Positions 1 to 9,749 of a DNA stretch of 64,000 nucleotides are shown piece by piece. Every line of letters starts with the position of its first letter. Position 1 is the first letter of the stretch. The notes beneath the pieces were generated by a model. That model had not been told where the DNA came from and did not search any database. It was given only the letters and a program-made list of their open reading frames with translations. Origin of the DNA: Amia ocellicauda (Eukaryota > Chordata > Actinopteri > Amiiformes > Amiidae); NCBI RefSeq assembly GCF_036373705.1, contig NW_027102664.1, positions 124,001-188,000 on the forward strand. Reading direction: 5' to 3'. The translations under genes were made by a program, and so were the position numbers.

Positions 1-7
1 CAACTAA

Positions 8-2191
8 CGTTACATAGACTTGTTAAATTTCATCCCCATGAAATTGAGCGCTTTGCCTAAGGCTCTGGGTTTTGAGGCTCAGAAGAAAGGTTGGTTCTGC
101 CATTTTTTTAATACTATGGACACTCAAAATTATCGAGGGTCCTACCTGCCCGCCACTTATTATGGGGTTGATACTATGATGTCTCATGAGAGGGAGGAAT
201 TCTTTAAATGGTACAATACGGTTAAGGGAGGTGTTTTTGATGACCGAGAAGAGATGGCTGCTTATTGTAAAAATGATGTGGTGATCCTTAAAGAAGCCTG
301 TGTGCGTTTCCGCGCCGAGGTTATCAACACATCGGGTCTCGACCCTTTGCAAAGTGTGACCATAGCGTCTCTCTGCATGAAAATGTATCGGTCCAATTTC
401 TTGCAGAAAAACACTATAGCGGTCACCACTTCTGACAACTATCGTGCTAGACAAAAGAACTTTTCGACTGTCTCCATACAGTGGCTGGAATACCTGAGTG
501 CCCGGGATAACATCTTCATCAGACATGCTTTAAATCAAGGGGAAGTCAAAATGGGGCCTTACTACTTAGACGGTTTTAGCGACGTGTCCGGGCGGCGTAC
601 CGCTTATGAGTTTGCAGGTTGTATTTACCATGGCTGTCCTCAGTGCTTCGACCCAAACACCTTTAACCCCGTAACACAAAAACTCTGCAGTGATATGTAC
701 TATGATTTCCAGGAACGAATTGAAACTTTAAAAAACACCTATGGTTTGAACGTGCTGGTGATTTGGGAACACGAGTGGACGACCCTGAAGCAACAGGATG
801 CGGGGGTACAACGGTTTATGGAAACCTTGGACTTTCCTGAACGTCTTGAGCCCCGGGATGCGTTATTTGGGGGTCGTACCAACGCCCTCTGTTTACATTA
901 TGAGGTAAAGGAGGGTGAGAGAGTAGATTACTATGATTTCACCAGTCTGTACCCTTATGTCAACAAGACCAAAATGTACCCGGTGGGGCGTCCAACCATT
1001 GTTTATCGTGACTTTCTCGAAATCGGACATTACTTTGGTTTGATCAAAGTCACCATGTACCCTCCTCGCGAGCTGTTCTTACCCGTGTTGCCTTACAGGT
1101 GTTCAGGAAAATTGATGTTCCCTCTGTGTAGAACGTGTGTGGAAACTGAAAATAAAACTACCTCTTGTCTGCACAGTGATGAAGAGAGAGCGCTGACGGG
1201 TGTCTGGTGTAGCATTGAGCTTGACAAGGCGGTGGAGAAAGGTTACAGAGTCGGTAAGGTGTATGAGGTTTGGCATTTTTCTGAAAAATCTGATACTCTT
1301 TTTGCTGATTACATTATGACCCATCTGAAAGGGAAACAGGAGGCATCGGGCTATCCCTCATGGTGTGTTGTCTCCGCGGCCAAAGAGCGATACGTTCAGC
1401 AATATTTTGAAAAGGAAGGGATCCGTCTAGAGCTGGGGAACATAACTGTAAACCCCGCCAAGAGACAAATGTCCAAACTGATTTTAAACAGTCTGTGGGG
1501 TAAGTTTGGGGAAAGAAATTACCGTCTAAACACAACCTTGATTAAAACCCCTGAACAGTTTATAGAATTTATGTTTTCCAAACAACATGCAGTATCACAC
1601 TTTCAATTCTTAAATGACCATGTGGCACAGGTCCAGTGGAGGGCCCCTAAAGATTTCCCCACCAAACAGGGGAACGTTAATGTTTTCATAGCGGTTTTTA
1701 CCACGGCTTACGCCCGGCTTGAACTGTACAACTTAATGGATCAGTTGCAGGAACGCACGCTCTATCATGATACTGACTCTGTAATCTTTGTCACCAGGCC
1801 AGGGGATTGGGTCCCTCCCCTCGGGGACTACCTTGGGGAGTTAACGAGCGAACTAGATCCTCAGGACCACATAGTGGAGTTTGTTTCAGGGGGTCCTAAG
1901 ACTTACGCATACAGAACGGCTGCGGGTAAGACCTGTATGAAAGTTAAGGGTTTCACTCTGAACCATTGTAACAACAAGCTCATTAACATCAAGTCTCTGA
2001 CGACCCTGGTAGAAAGTTTTGTAACCGAGAAAGACGCGCCTCCTCGTGAGATTATTACAGCCGGAAATCAGATCTATCGCAATAAAAAGGGGTACACGTT
2101 GGAAAATAGATCACTAAACAAACGGTTCAGGGTGGTGTACAATAAAAGAGTGTTGAAGACTGATTATACCACTCTGCCTTATGGATATTAG
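8..2191 (+). pseudogene. Protein-primed DNA polymerase B, C-terminal part (element 1)
   Basis: Family-B DNA polymerase of the protein-primed type, which would replicate the linear element from its terminal repeats. The region is open from just after a TAA at 5-7 to the stop at 2191. Visible motifs: exonuclease III (YCKND near 265-280), polymerase motif A DFTSLYP (about 935-955), motif B KLILNSLWGKFG (about 1475-1510), motif C YHDTDS (1763-1780). The N-terminal and exonuclease I/II parts lie before the window. The in-frame TAA at 5-7 interrupts the gene in all four copies, hence the pseudogene call. The stop overlaps the ATPase start (ATGGATATTAG). Element 3 has the same open arrangement; elements 2 and 4 carry an extra TAG. 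Confidence 0.92.
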
Positions 2192-2852
2192 CGGTGGTTT
2201 TGAAAACAAACTTCAACACCCATTCTCCTGTATTATAGCCGGTCCCTCCAATTCGGGGAAGAGCTATCTTATAAAGAACATCATAGAAGATGTGGACGCA
2301 ACCGTGTCCCAAGCTCTTGACAACATAGTGTGGTGTTTCACTTGCTGGCAACCTCTCTACGATGATTTGGCTTCGAAAAAAAATAATCTGAAATTTGTGC
2401 AAGGTCTCCCCGCCTCGTTGTGTGACGATGACTTGTTCCCGCCCGGTCAAACTAATCTAGTGATCCTTGATGACCTGATGGAGCAGGCCGGTGACAACAG
2501 TGAAGTGGAAAAAGCTTTCACAAAGTACACTCATCATAGGAATTTAAGTATTATTTATTTAGTTCAAAATCTATTTTTTCAAGGTAAAAAAAGCCGCACT
2601 ATTAATTTAAATGCCAATTATATAATTCTTTTTAAAAACCCCAGAGATAAACTACAGGTCACCGTCTTGGCTCGTCAAATGTACCCTAACCAGACCAAGT
2701 TCTTTTTGGAGGCATTTGAGGATGCCACCAAAAAACCCTACGGGTACTTGATTGCGGACTTAAAAGCACAAACCCCAGAAGACTTTCGCCTCAGAACAGG
2801 TTTGTGCCCGCCCGATTGGCCGGCAGTGTATGTGCTAAAGAAAAGGAAATAA
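2181..2852 (+). CDS. FtsK/HerA-type (A32-like) genome-packaging ATPase (element 1)
   Basis: 223-aa P-loop ATPase expected to drive DNA into the capsid. Walker A is GPSNSGKS at residues 21-28. Walker B is LVILDD at about 93-98, followed by a conserved LVQNLFFQGKKSR stretch typical of the viral A32-like packaging ATPases. The size fits the compact Polinton ATPases. It overlaps the 3' end of PolB by 11 nt and its stop lies 6 nt before the next ATG, so it belongs to the compact plus-strand block. The reading frame is intact in this copy. The motifs and gene neighbourhood make the family assignment firm; packaging itself is inferred from the family. Confidence 0.9.
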   Translation: MDISGGFENKLQHPFSCIIAGPSNSGKSYLIKNIIEDVDATVSQALDNIVWCFTCWQPLYDDLASKKNNLKFVQGLPASLCDDDLFPPGQTNLVILDDLMEQAGDNSEVEKAFTKYTHHRNLSIIYLVQNLFFQGKKSRTINLNANYIILFKNPRDKLQVTVLARQMYPNQTKFFLEAFEDATKKPYGYLIADLKAQTPEDFRLRTGLCPPDWPAVYVLKKRK

Positions 2853-2858
2853 ATAAGA

Positions 2859-3194
2859 ATGTCTGTTCGGATTAAAAGAAATCTGCCGCTTTTGCAAATG
2901 TTATTTGAGGGGAGCCCGCGCCATAGGAAAGCTGTGCTGGCAGGGGCCCCCTCGGATTTGATCGAGACCCTGTGTGAAATAGCTTTTAACATCTTACGCG
3001 GTAATATACCCCTAACCCCTTCTCAACATTCTAAACTCAAAAAACAAAAAGCGGTTATCAAGATCATCGCTAATAAGAAGTATTCTATTAAAAGAAAAAG
3101 AAAGAAGATTAATCAAACCGGGGGTTTTATAGGACCGCTGTTGAGCCAATCCGTGCCTTTCCTAACCAGTCTTCTAGCTTCCAGAGTGGGTTAA
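2859..3194 (+). CDS. 111-aa basic protein with hydrophobic Gly-rich tail (element 1)
   Basis: Small protein with three visible parts. The N-terminal half is conserved (PLLQMLFEGSPRHRKAVLAG, then LCEIAFNILRGNIPL). A lysine-rich middle follows (KKYSIKRKRKKINQ, about residues 73-86). The tail is hydrophobic (GGFIGPLL through SLLASRVG). Proteins with this design accompany the capsid genes in many animal Polinton/adintovirus elements, and a relation to adenovirus core protein X has been suggested for such proteins; I cannot test that here. The tail could be membrane-active. This copy reads LLSQSVPF where the other three read LLSIAVPF. Its stop is 2 nt before the next ATG. A virion role is inferred from context. 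Confidence 0.75.
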   Translation: MSVRIKRNLPLLQMLFEGSPRHRKAVLAGAPSDLIETLCEIAFNILRGNIPLTPSQHSKLKKQKAVIKIIANKKYSIKRKRKKINQTGGFIGPLLSQSVPFLTSLLASRVG

Positions 3195-3196
3195 TA

Positions 3197-3940
3197 ATGG
3201 AATATGCTCAGAAAATGTTCTTGATCCCTCAGGAGCAGCTTGAGAAACTGAGAAAAAATGTTGTCGGGCCAGAGCCCATTAGACAAACGGCCGAAAACAA
3301 CCTGGACTCTGAAATGAAAGCTATACAGGCCAGGGCCGATTTAAATCAGTATTCCAAAGCCCAGTTGTATACCAACACGTTACAGCGCTACCTCCGTCTG
3401 GTTAGACAGGGTGAAAAAGATCAAAACATTTTAACTTTAACCATGGCCTCTCAAGAAAATGGTTCTGGGGCTGATGCGGGGGGTACGGTTGATAAAGATG
3501 TTGCGGTGACCGAACCTGTTGAGAGTTCAGAGGGAGATGTTGTAACGGATGTTTTGAGAAACATGCCGGCCAGAAGCAAAAGACATGCACAATATATCCT
3601 GCACAAAATGGTTCAGAAACCGCGGGTAACGGCTTGGAATGAACAGGGTGAATTTGTTTTTAAAGGACAACTGATCAAAGGTTCACACATGTTTGATTTG
3701 TTGAAGAGTGTCACTAGCACTAATAAGGTACCCGATAGTCGCCGACCTGTAGGCTGGAATGCTTTCCTACAGGCGATGGCCTGTCTGAACATGCCCCAAT
3801 CCACAGTTCCTAACCAGGTAACGCGACAAAAAATCTGTCTGTGTAAAGAGGTGGAGCCTGATCTGACTCCGATATCTCATTACTCTGACCGTGCTGAGCG
3901 ACCATCCTCAGGATCTATCCATCGTTGGGAAGCTTATTAA
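3197..3940 (+). CDS. 247-aa protein of unknown function, last plus-strand gene (element 1)
   Basis: No family that I recognise with certainty. The N-terminal third is charged and helical with coiled-coil character (LIPQEQLEKLRKN through KAQLYTNTLQRYLRLV). A low-complexity acidic Ser/Gly segment follows (about residues 85-115). The C-terminal half looks folded, with the conserved stretch VTAWNEQGEFVFKGQLIKGS and then FDLLKSV. It always follows the 111-aa gene, 2 nt after its stop, and ends at the convergent junction with the minus-strand late genes, so a structural or assembly role is plausible but unproven. Elements 3 and 4 keep it open; element 2 has lost it by a 2-nt deletion and a stop. 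Confidence 0.7.
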   Translation: MEYAQKMFLIPQEQLEKLRKNVVGPEPIRQTAENNLDSEMKAIQARADLNQYSKAQLYTNTLQRYLRLVRQGEKDQNILTLTMASQENGSGADAGGTVDKDVAVTEPVESSEGDVVTDVLRNMPARSKRHAQYILHKMVQKPRVTAWNEQGEFVFKGQLIKGSHMFDLLKSVTSTNKVPDSRRPVGWNAFLQAMACLNMPQSTVPNQVTRQKICLCKEVEPDLTPISHYSDRAERPSSGSIHRWEAY

Positions 3941-4119
3941 TCTCATGTTTTTATTTGTCTCCCCTGTAAATAATGACCCGACAAACAATTTTATTTTTTA
4001 TTTTTTTTATTTTCAAATGTTGTACATTTATTTATAACATAACCTCTGCTTTGTATAAGAATTGTGTTGAATAAAAACAAAACTAATGATTCAAAGGCTG
4101 TTTTCATTATTTTTTCACC
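3941..4119. terminator. Convergent 3' junction with poly(A) signals on both strands (element 1)
   Basis: The plus-strand block (ends 3940) and the minus-strand block (ends 4120) face each other here. AATAAA for the plus strand lies at 4070-4075. The complement of AATAAA for the minus strand (TTTATT) lies at 4027-4032. The two 3' untranslated regions therefore overlap. The segment is AT-rich with a T-rich tract near 3990-4015. Confidence 0.65.
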
Positions 4120-4677
4120 TTAACATGCATGACATCTTTTAAAATCCTCACAAGAACACCCCATCTGTATACATGGCTGGCTAGGGTTGTAAGTCATTGT
4201 GTTATAAGGGGGGGTCCACAGTGTCCTGACAAACTCTGCCACTTTTTTATCATTTTGGCCTAAATCCTCACTGTACAAGGCCATAATATCGGGGTATGAC
4301 CTTCCTTTAGATCTATGATATAAGAAAAACACACAGTGCTGACCACAAGTGAAGGTCTGAAGACTTTGTATTTGACGACCGCTGTAAATGGTTTCTTGAC
4401 AGTTGTTGAGCAGAAAGTTATTGATCTTCCGAGGGAAAGGTCTGAAATCCGGGGGGTTTGCATAGGAATCAAAAAATTCACCACGGTGGTCCTCCCTTAG
4501 ATAAATAGCCAGCCAATGTTCTCCGGGCATATTTTTAGGGTGTGTGTTGATTATGTACATTGCAGGTAAATTCTTGATCTTAAATTTAGGCAGCTGATCG
4601 CAGGCGTAGACTCCTTGAAACAGTTTCCGTGAGCCGGCCAGGGCATTCATGATGTGGTTGAGCTCTCTGGTGTTCAT
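4120..4677 (-). CDS. Adenain-like (C5-type) cysteine protease, virion maturation (element 1)
   Basis: 185-aa thiol protease related to the adenovirus maturation protease and the wider Ulp1-like fold; it would cleave capsid precursors. Catalytic positions are visible in the expected order: His54 in PGEHWLAIYL, an acidic residue in EFFDSY (Asp70), Gln107, and Cys115 in TCGQHCVFFL. The C-terminus is Cys-rich (CSCEDFKRCHAC). I chose the ATG of MNTRELNHIM at 4677. It follows the stop of the major capsid gene by 1 nt (TAA-A-ATG). An upstream in-frame MIIIK would overlap the capsid gene. The frame is intact here and in elements 3 and 4. Confidence 0.9.
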   Translation of the reverse strand: MNTRELNHIMNALAGSRKLFQGVYACDQLPKFKIKNLPAMYIINTHPKNMPGEHWLAIYLREDHRGEFFDSYANPPDFRPFPRKINNFLLNNCQETIYSGRQIQSLQTFTCGQHCVFFLYHRSKGRSYPDIMALYSEDLGQNDKKVAEFVRTLWTPPYNTMTYNPSQPCIQMGCSCEDFKRCHAC

Positions 4678-4678
4678 T

Positions 4679-5960
4679 TTAATAATAATCATACGGAACG
4701 TTTCTCCTCTGATTCACCTCAATAATGTTGTCAAACACAGCATACACGACCATATTTACAGTGTGTGGTAGAGGCTGCTTGAAACGCATCTCCAAACGCA
4801 TATTGCCCGTCATCATCAGTGAAATATGTTGTCCACACTCTTCGTCAGGGGTCAGGTTGAAACCGTACAGGGTGTAACCGCTGCAGTATTCCCGGCGATC
4901 GATCAGCAGAGTTTGATCCTTGAGATGGCGACCCGTAGCCAGTACTAGACTGTAATATTCACGAACCGCATTGCCGTTTTCAAAGTCAGGTTGAAAAGGT
5001 CTGGATGGAACCTGCACACCATCGACGTACAACGCTATAAATTCCGCGTTATAATGTTTAAAGTTAAAGGGGTTCTTGTTGTAAACCCCGGTAAATGCAT
5101 CATTATCCACGAGACCTATAATAACCTGTTTTGGGAGCTGTCCTAGAAACAGATTTTCCTGGTTCATCACCCGTGTCACTGCGGGGATACTGTGGACTTT
5201 CATATAGACTCTTTCGATCGGGTACTTGGCGTTTGCCGTCATTAACGCCTGCGCGTATCCTAGTTTAACCGCCGGGGAGACGGACACTTTTTTCACAAAC
5301 AGCGAGGCCGATAATATGGTCAGTTTATATTGTTCAGTATCAGGGGTCATCAGACAAAAAGCACTTTTACTACGGATCATTTTAATTTTAATGTCTACCC
5401 CGTTGAGCATGAGTTTTTCTTGGAAAAATATGTCTGCATGGATATGCCCCATTAGCTCAAAGGTCCTCCCTTCTGTTGAAGAGGCCGTTCTTTTTTGCAA
5501 ACCCTTATTGAGTCCCTCTGGATCCTTGTCGTCCATAGCTTCCGGGATGTCTTTGACGAAAGGCTGAACTGTTTGCTTAGGGTCTCCTCATTATAATTAA
5601 GGATACACTCCATCATGGCTCTATAGGGGTAAGTATTGCTGCTTTGACTAATGAGCCGATCTCCCAGGGTCACATCCACCTGTGAAAATTGATGACCCCA
5701 GCGTTGGCCGTCTTCTCGACTGCATCGCCATCCTAATCAGTCACTTTACAGTTCATTAAAATAAATGTGTTATTCAAATCAATATAATCCTCGCCATTGC
5801 CAGCTATAAAAAACTCCAGAGGGGCCGTGTCTGAAATTGCAGAAAGAGGGGGAATCTCTACATATATGATCTTATCTATACTCGTTTGAGTGTATGGAAC
5901 TGTAAACAGATCCAGTTCTGATTTGACGCATTCTTCCGATAGACTGTGGACAAAAGACAT
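4679..5960 (-). pseudogene. Major capsid protein, double jelly-roll (element 1, broken)
   Basis: Copy of the Polinton major capsid (hexon-like) gene; the long C-terminal piece 4679-5536 is open. At least three lesions separate it from the start at 5960: a TAG at 5733-5735 after VTD (shared with element 3), a deletion near 5682 relative to the other copies (removing the segment that reads VATMFSQ elsewhere), and a small deletion near 5550. The start follows the stop of the upstream basic-protein gene by 2 nt, and its own stop is 1 nt before the protease ATG. Confidence 0.85.
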
Positions 5961-5962
5961 GT

Positions 5963-6451
5963 TTAAAAGATGTATCCTGAGGCTCTATTTTTCTTTCTTT
6001 GAGACTTTCTTTTTGCAGGTTTTTTCTTGTGCTGCTTCCTTCTCCGAGTGTTTCCACGATATGTTGGAGAATGAGAGATTCTTCGTTTTTTGTTAGCCAC
6101 GGATCTTCGTCGCCCTGGTGGACACATGCTGTTTCTTCTTTTACCCCCCCTCCTCGCCATTACCATGAGACCCGAACCCTCCTGATGCTCATGGCTAGCT
6201 GCCCGGTTCATAACATTGGTGAACACGTCACTAACAATATTTTTAGCCGCTGATTTCAAGTGGGGTCTGGCTATAGCAAAGCCTCTCTTAAGCAGGGGTA
6301 CGGCCATTCTAAAGAGACCATGAAAGAGTCCTCCTAGACCGGCGCCATACATTGTGGGGGCTCCTACAAAACCGGGCAAGCCGTTCCCGGCTTGCATCTT
6401 GTAATAATCCACATAGGCGCTAGGATCTACATAACCCCTCGAGGTAGCCAT
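5963..6451 (-). CDS. Small basic virion-like protein (element 1)
   Basis: 162-aa protein. The N-terminal third is Gly/Tyr-rich (RGYVDPSAYVDYYKMQ). A conserved amphipathic segment GLGGLFHGLFRMAVPLLKRG is followed by a helical stretch to NVMNRAA. The last 60 residues are extremely rich in Arg and Lys. Small proteins of this layout sit beside the capsid genes in Polinton/adintovirus elements and resemble adenovirus core proteins (pVI or pX type) in layout only; homology is not shown. The amphipathic helix may bind membranes and the tail nucleic acid (inference). The ATG at 6451 lies 1 nt after the penton gene stop. In elements 2 and 3 a shared 1-nt loss near the start shifts the frame. Confidence 0.75.
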   Translation of the reverse strand: MATSRGYVDPSAYVDYYKMQAGNGLPGFVGAPTMYGAGLGGLFHGLFRMAVPLLKRGFAIARPHLKSAAKNIVSDVFTNVMNRAASHEHQEGSGLMVMARRGGKRRNSMCPPGRRRSVANKKRRISHSPTYRGNTRRRKQHKKKPAKRKSQRKKNRASGYIF

Positions 6452-6452
6452 T

Positions 6453-7185
6453 TTAATAATGTACAAACTGTTTCAGGGGTCGAAAATGTAGTTTGACAAT
6501 AACTTTACTGAAGCGGAAGGGTACGTTGATATTCTGATCCGATTTTACTTCGATCGTGATGTTGTCAAATTGGGTCTTTGAGACTGGTACGTAGTGTGGC
6601 TTGTCATAAGTAATTGTGACCATGTCATTGCTTTTACCTTTAATAAGTACATTTCTCAAAAGGGGGACATAACTATCCCCGACCCTCTGGTGGGTTATGA
6701 TATCCGTATACACATAAAGAGTGTAAAAGCCGCCCCACCACTTCTGAGAACCTGCTCTCTGTGTCAGAATAGATCCCAAATATACGCCCCAGTTGGCCGC
6801 TGGTTTGAATGCTAATACCTGGTTTTGACACCTTGTACACTCTGTTTTTAATAGGGTTGTAATATAGCTTGATGTTGGGGGTGCCTTCTGAGAACTGTTT
6901 ATGCATCTCATCTAATATTTTATCCACATTGTCATAATAACCTCCTTGTATCGTGAATGTCCATTGACTCTTTTTAACATCATCAAAAATGGCGAAGGTG
7001 GCATCCTTATCTTGTAATACAGCCCAAGTGTAAGGATACTGTATTTCCGCCAACCCCACTTCCCACGACCCCCTTAGATCTATAGATTTTCCAAATTGTA
7101 CCGTGTAACTGGATATTTCATTTTTAGGGTATATATCGAGAGAGGCGTTACTGGGTAGAGTCACGTAGAAGCCTCCTGATTCCAT
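6453..7185 (-). pseudogene. Penton/minor capsid protein, F54H12.2-like, frameshifted (element 1)
   Basis: Minor capsid (penton-type) protein, also known from genomes as the transposon-derived F54H12.2-like family. Start ATG at 7185 (MESGGFYVTLPSNASLDIYP, then GKSIDLRGSWEVGLAEIQYP). The second half, with LYVYTDIITHQRVGDSYVPLLR, lies in another frame; the change occurs at about 6735, where SEVVG should meet GGFYTLYVYTD. The first-frame reading continues only as HSLCVYGYHNPPEG before a stop. The same frame change exists in all four copies, so it predates amplification or is a recoding site. The stop is 1 nt before the ATG of the basic-protein gene. Confidence 0.85.
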
Positions 7186-7231
7186 CTTGAGTATCGAAAG
7201 TAATGCCCACAACACACCCGCGGGCAAGTTG

Positions 7232-8323
7232 TTATAAGGATTGAATATCGCAAACCTGTTGTTCCGGGACCCAACTATTGAACTTTTCAGGCCATCCAAG
7301 CCATTTCATCAACACATATTTTTTCCGGTTCTGGGTTTTTTCAGCTAATATCTTTTCAACTCTGTATACACTGTCTTTACCCACAATAATTTTTTGTAAC
7401 TCGGCTTCGTAAAACGTTCCTTCTATATCCTCCCCGTCATAGTCTTTTAACCGGTACACGGGTGGGTCTCTAGCCAACTGTTCGGTAACTGTAAAATATT
7501 CGTCAGAAAATGTTTCTTCATAACCTTTGGCAAAAGTACTCCTTAGCTTTGAAACGCGAACCACATCACCGATGTTGAACTTATAAGTAGTTTTTCCCTT
7601 CTTAATAAATGGTCCGTATAATTTTTTATAGACCTTAAAAGAATTACTTTGATCAACATCTATAGGCTTCATTTTAATACTGGTGTGATACCCTTGGTTG
7701 TAAGCATCGATAAAATCCTGAACTTTATCAAAATACTTGAACGTGTTGACCGCTGTAAAATATCTCCACATTTTGGTCTTTATGGTGCGGTTAAACCTCT
7801 CCACTACCGATGCCCTAAGCTCATTACCGGTGGTGAAATGATGTATTTTGTGTCTCTTCAGTAGATTCTGAAATTCTCTGTTGAGAAACTCTTTTCCTTT
7901 ATCAGTCTGCAGTTTTTTAGGACATCGACCCTGGGACAATATATCCTCAAAGGCCCTTGTCACCGCCCGACCTGTTTTATTATGTAGAATGCGAGCCCAG
8001 GCATATTTTGATAACACATCGATACACATCAACATCAATTTGTGACCATTGTTATGTTTTGATAAATTTGACATATCGACTAGATCCATTTGCCATTGTG
8101 AGTCTATGTCAGTTGCATATACGCGGTTTCTTTTAAAGTTAATCCTGAGAGGTTTATGTAAGGTATAGGCGTCTTGTTCCCGTAACCATTCTGAAACAAC
8201 CACATCATTAACCTTCACTCCGGCCTCAGCGAGTCCTCTTTGAAAACCCTTCTTACCCGCCAAACCCCCAATCTTGGCTGGGTTGTAGTATAGTTCCTGC
8301 ATTTGGGGAGCTTGCCGAGTCAT
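7232..8323 (-). CDS. Retrovirus-like DDE integrase with chromodomain (element 1)
   Basis: 363-aa integrase that would insert the linear element and create the 6-bp target duplication. The rve-type core shows Asp80 (WQMDLVDM), Asp141 (LQTDKGKEF) and Glu175 (VVERFNRTIK). A C-terminal chromodomain (about residues 313-355; YRVEKILAEK, then KWLGWPEKFNSWVPE) suggests targeting through modified histones, as in chromovirus integrases. Six further in-frame codons upstream lead only to GTG, so the first ATG (MTRQAPQM) at 8323 was chosen. The gene is open here and in element 3. It is the most upstream of the minus-strand replication/structure block, ending 46 nt before the penton gene. Confidence 0.95.
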   Translation of the reverse strand: MTRQAPQMQELYYNPAKIGGLAGKKGFQRGLAEAGVKVNDVVVSEWLREQDAYTLHKPLRINFKRNRVYATDIDSQWQMDLVDMSNLSKHNNGHKLMLMCIDVLSKYAWARILHNKTGRAVTRAFEDILSQGRCPKKLQTDKGKEFLNREFQNLLKRHKIHHFTTGNELRASVVERFNRTIKTKMWRYFTAVNTFKYFDKVQDFIDAYNQGYHTSIKMKPIDVDQSNSFKVYKKLYGPFIKKGKTTYKFNIGDVVRVSKLRSTFAKGYEETFSDEYFTVTEQLARDPPVYRLKDYDGEDIEGTFYEAELQKIIVGKDSVYRVEKILAEKTQNRKKYVLMKWLGWPEKFNSWVPEQQVCDIQSL

Positions 8324-8495
8324 TCTGTCAAATAACCACACAGACCCACACTATGCGCAAAGTTTTTATACAAGGTTTTTTATTCAACTTCAGGAGAGCA
8401 GATACCCCTTTTAAGACATTTGAGAAAAGTATAACATACACAACAATTTTTTCTACGGTCCAGACAAAATGAAATCAGATGATTGGTTACTTGAT
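8324..8495 (-). terminator. 3' region of the right-end accessory genes with AATAAA
   Basis: Gap between the Bcl-2-like gene and the integrase gene. A minus-strand AATAAA (TTTATT at 8379-8384) would end transcripts of the right-end genes. No further open frame was seen. Confidence 0.55.
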
Positions 8496-8888
8496 CTATA
8501 TCAACAAATATACCTGTTTCTTTATCTTGTAGGCACACACCTCAGTTACATATGTAAATAAAACAACATTATGACCTATTTTAAAATTAAACAGAGGTGT
8601 ATTAAACAGGCTCAGTAAAAGGTCATACAGATGTTGATGAAATGGCCTAATATCATTCTTGGCCCCCTTGAGCCCTTCATCCCAGTGTTCGTACCCCCCG
8701 GTCTTTGTTACAGCAGCCATTCACTTTTCCAGGTTTGAAAGTTGATCCTCATCGATGGTTAAATCTGTAGAGAAAAGGCTCGCGTTGGCTACTTTTCTGT
8801 CAAGCACATGGTGTAATAGCGCTCTCAGGTTAGCTGCAGAGTGTTGATGACAGAACCAGTTGCAGAAGCAGTCCAGAACATTCCCCAT
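8496..8888 (-). pseudogene. Bcl-2-like candidate, interrupted by TGA (element 1)
   Basis: Copy of the 130-aa gene that is open in element 2. Here a TGA at 8721-8723 separates the N-terminal part (NVLDCFCNWFCHQHSAANLR) from the C-terminal 74 codons. Element 4 has the same stop; elements 2 and 3 have a sense codon. If expressed from the internal ATG, only the BH1-like and following helix would remain. Confidence 0.6.
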
Positions 8889-8900
8889 GTTCAAAGTCCC

Positions 8901-9749
8901 TTAGTTCAGGTCAGAGTCTGAATCAGTGGCGTAGATGTCGAATTCTTCGTCGCTGCCCCCAGCTTTAACTTCTTTACGGAAGAAATAAGCTTTTAGCTTG
9001 CCAGCGGTTTTTCTACTCGGCTCATCCAGGTCATTGAGCAGCTGCCCAAGTTTCTCTATTATAAACGGCTCCTTTTTCAGCTCCAGCAAAATCTCATCTA
9101 TGATTTTCTGGACTTGTCCCACAGTGACATGTATGTGGGAGTAAGAGAGCGCCTTGATTAGTGCCGGTTTCAGCCACGGTTTGTTCAGTCTTCTGTAAAA
9201 CACGTTGAAATAGAACAGGAAATAGTAACGGTCTGGTTCAAACAAACAACTGTGTCTCAACTGACTGGGGTGATTCACTTCACACCCCCGACAGACTTCT
9301 TTCAGAGCTCGGTCGATGAGAGCACTCAGAATATACACCAGGGTGCTTTTAACCACTCTGCTTACTTGGTCACATACCCCGGGCATAAATCCTGCGTCTT
9401 CATCACGCCCCCGGGACAGTCCGATGCTCATTGGGTCGCCTGGTGGTTTGTGGGGTGTTTCTCCATCCATTGGACTGACCCCCTCCTGAGACGCACAGAC
9501 GGTAGACAGTTCGGCAAAATCGAGGCCCTCCATGAGCTCCAGAGGCTGGGGATCCCCGAGACTCATTTGGACATCCATCGCACCGCATGTTGTTTCGTCC
9601 TGAGGGACCGGGGTCTGAGGTCTTGGAGAGTAACCACAGTCAAAGGGTTCCAGAGTGTATACAAAATCTGGGGAATAGAACCAGGGGTGATCCCGGGTTT
9701 GAAGAGGCCTGTAGAGCCTGTCGACGTCCGCAGCTTTCGGGTAAGACAT
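8901..9749 (-). CDS. 282-aa protein with Cys/His motif, unknown function (element 1)
   Basis: Accessory protein. Residues 1-50 carry a conserved Pro/Tyr-rich head (DVDRLYRPLQTRDHPWFYSP). Residues 50-125 are acidic and low-complexity. A central folded segment holds a possible zinc site C-x2-C-x3-H-x5-H-x-C at residues 153-168 (CRGCEVNHPSQLRHSC). A helical region follows, then an acidic Asp/Ser tail. I recall similar CxxC...HPSQ...HxC proteins from other animal adintovirus-like sequences but cannot name the function. ATG chosen at 9749 (MSYPK); 12 upstream codons extend towards the TATA-like box and are unlikely to be used. The stop is 12 nt before the Bcl-2-like ATG, so the two may share a transcript. 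Confidence 0.7.
   Translation of the reverse strand: MSYPKAADVDRLYRPLQTRDHPWFYSPDFVYTLEPFDCGYSPRPQTPVPQDETTCGAMDVQMSLGDPQPLELMEGLDFAELSTVCASQEGVSPMDGETPHKPPGDPMSIGLSRGRDEDAGFMPGVCDQVSRVVKSTLVYILSALIDRALKEVCRGCEVNHPSQLRHSCLFEPDRYYFLFYFNVFYRRLNKPWLKPALIKALSYSHIHVTVGQVQKIIDEILLELKKEPFIIEKLGQLLNDLDEPSRKTAGKLKAYFFRKEVKAGGSDEEFDIYATDSDSDLN

Noticed and set aside
23-526. 167-codon minus-strand open frame opposite PolB, repeated in all copies (20160, 36846, 55201)
   Set aside because: It is the complement of the strongly constrained exonuclease/polymerase region. It has no protein-family features and is kept open only because the copies are nearly identical.
7232-8323. Endogenous retrovirus suggested by the integrase
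   Set aside because: No reverse transcriptase, gag or long terminal repeats. Polymerase B, inverted repeats and capsid genes identify a Polinton/adintovirus-type element.
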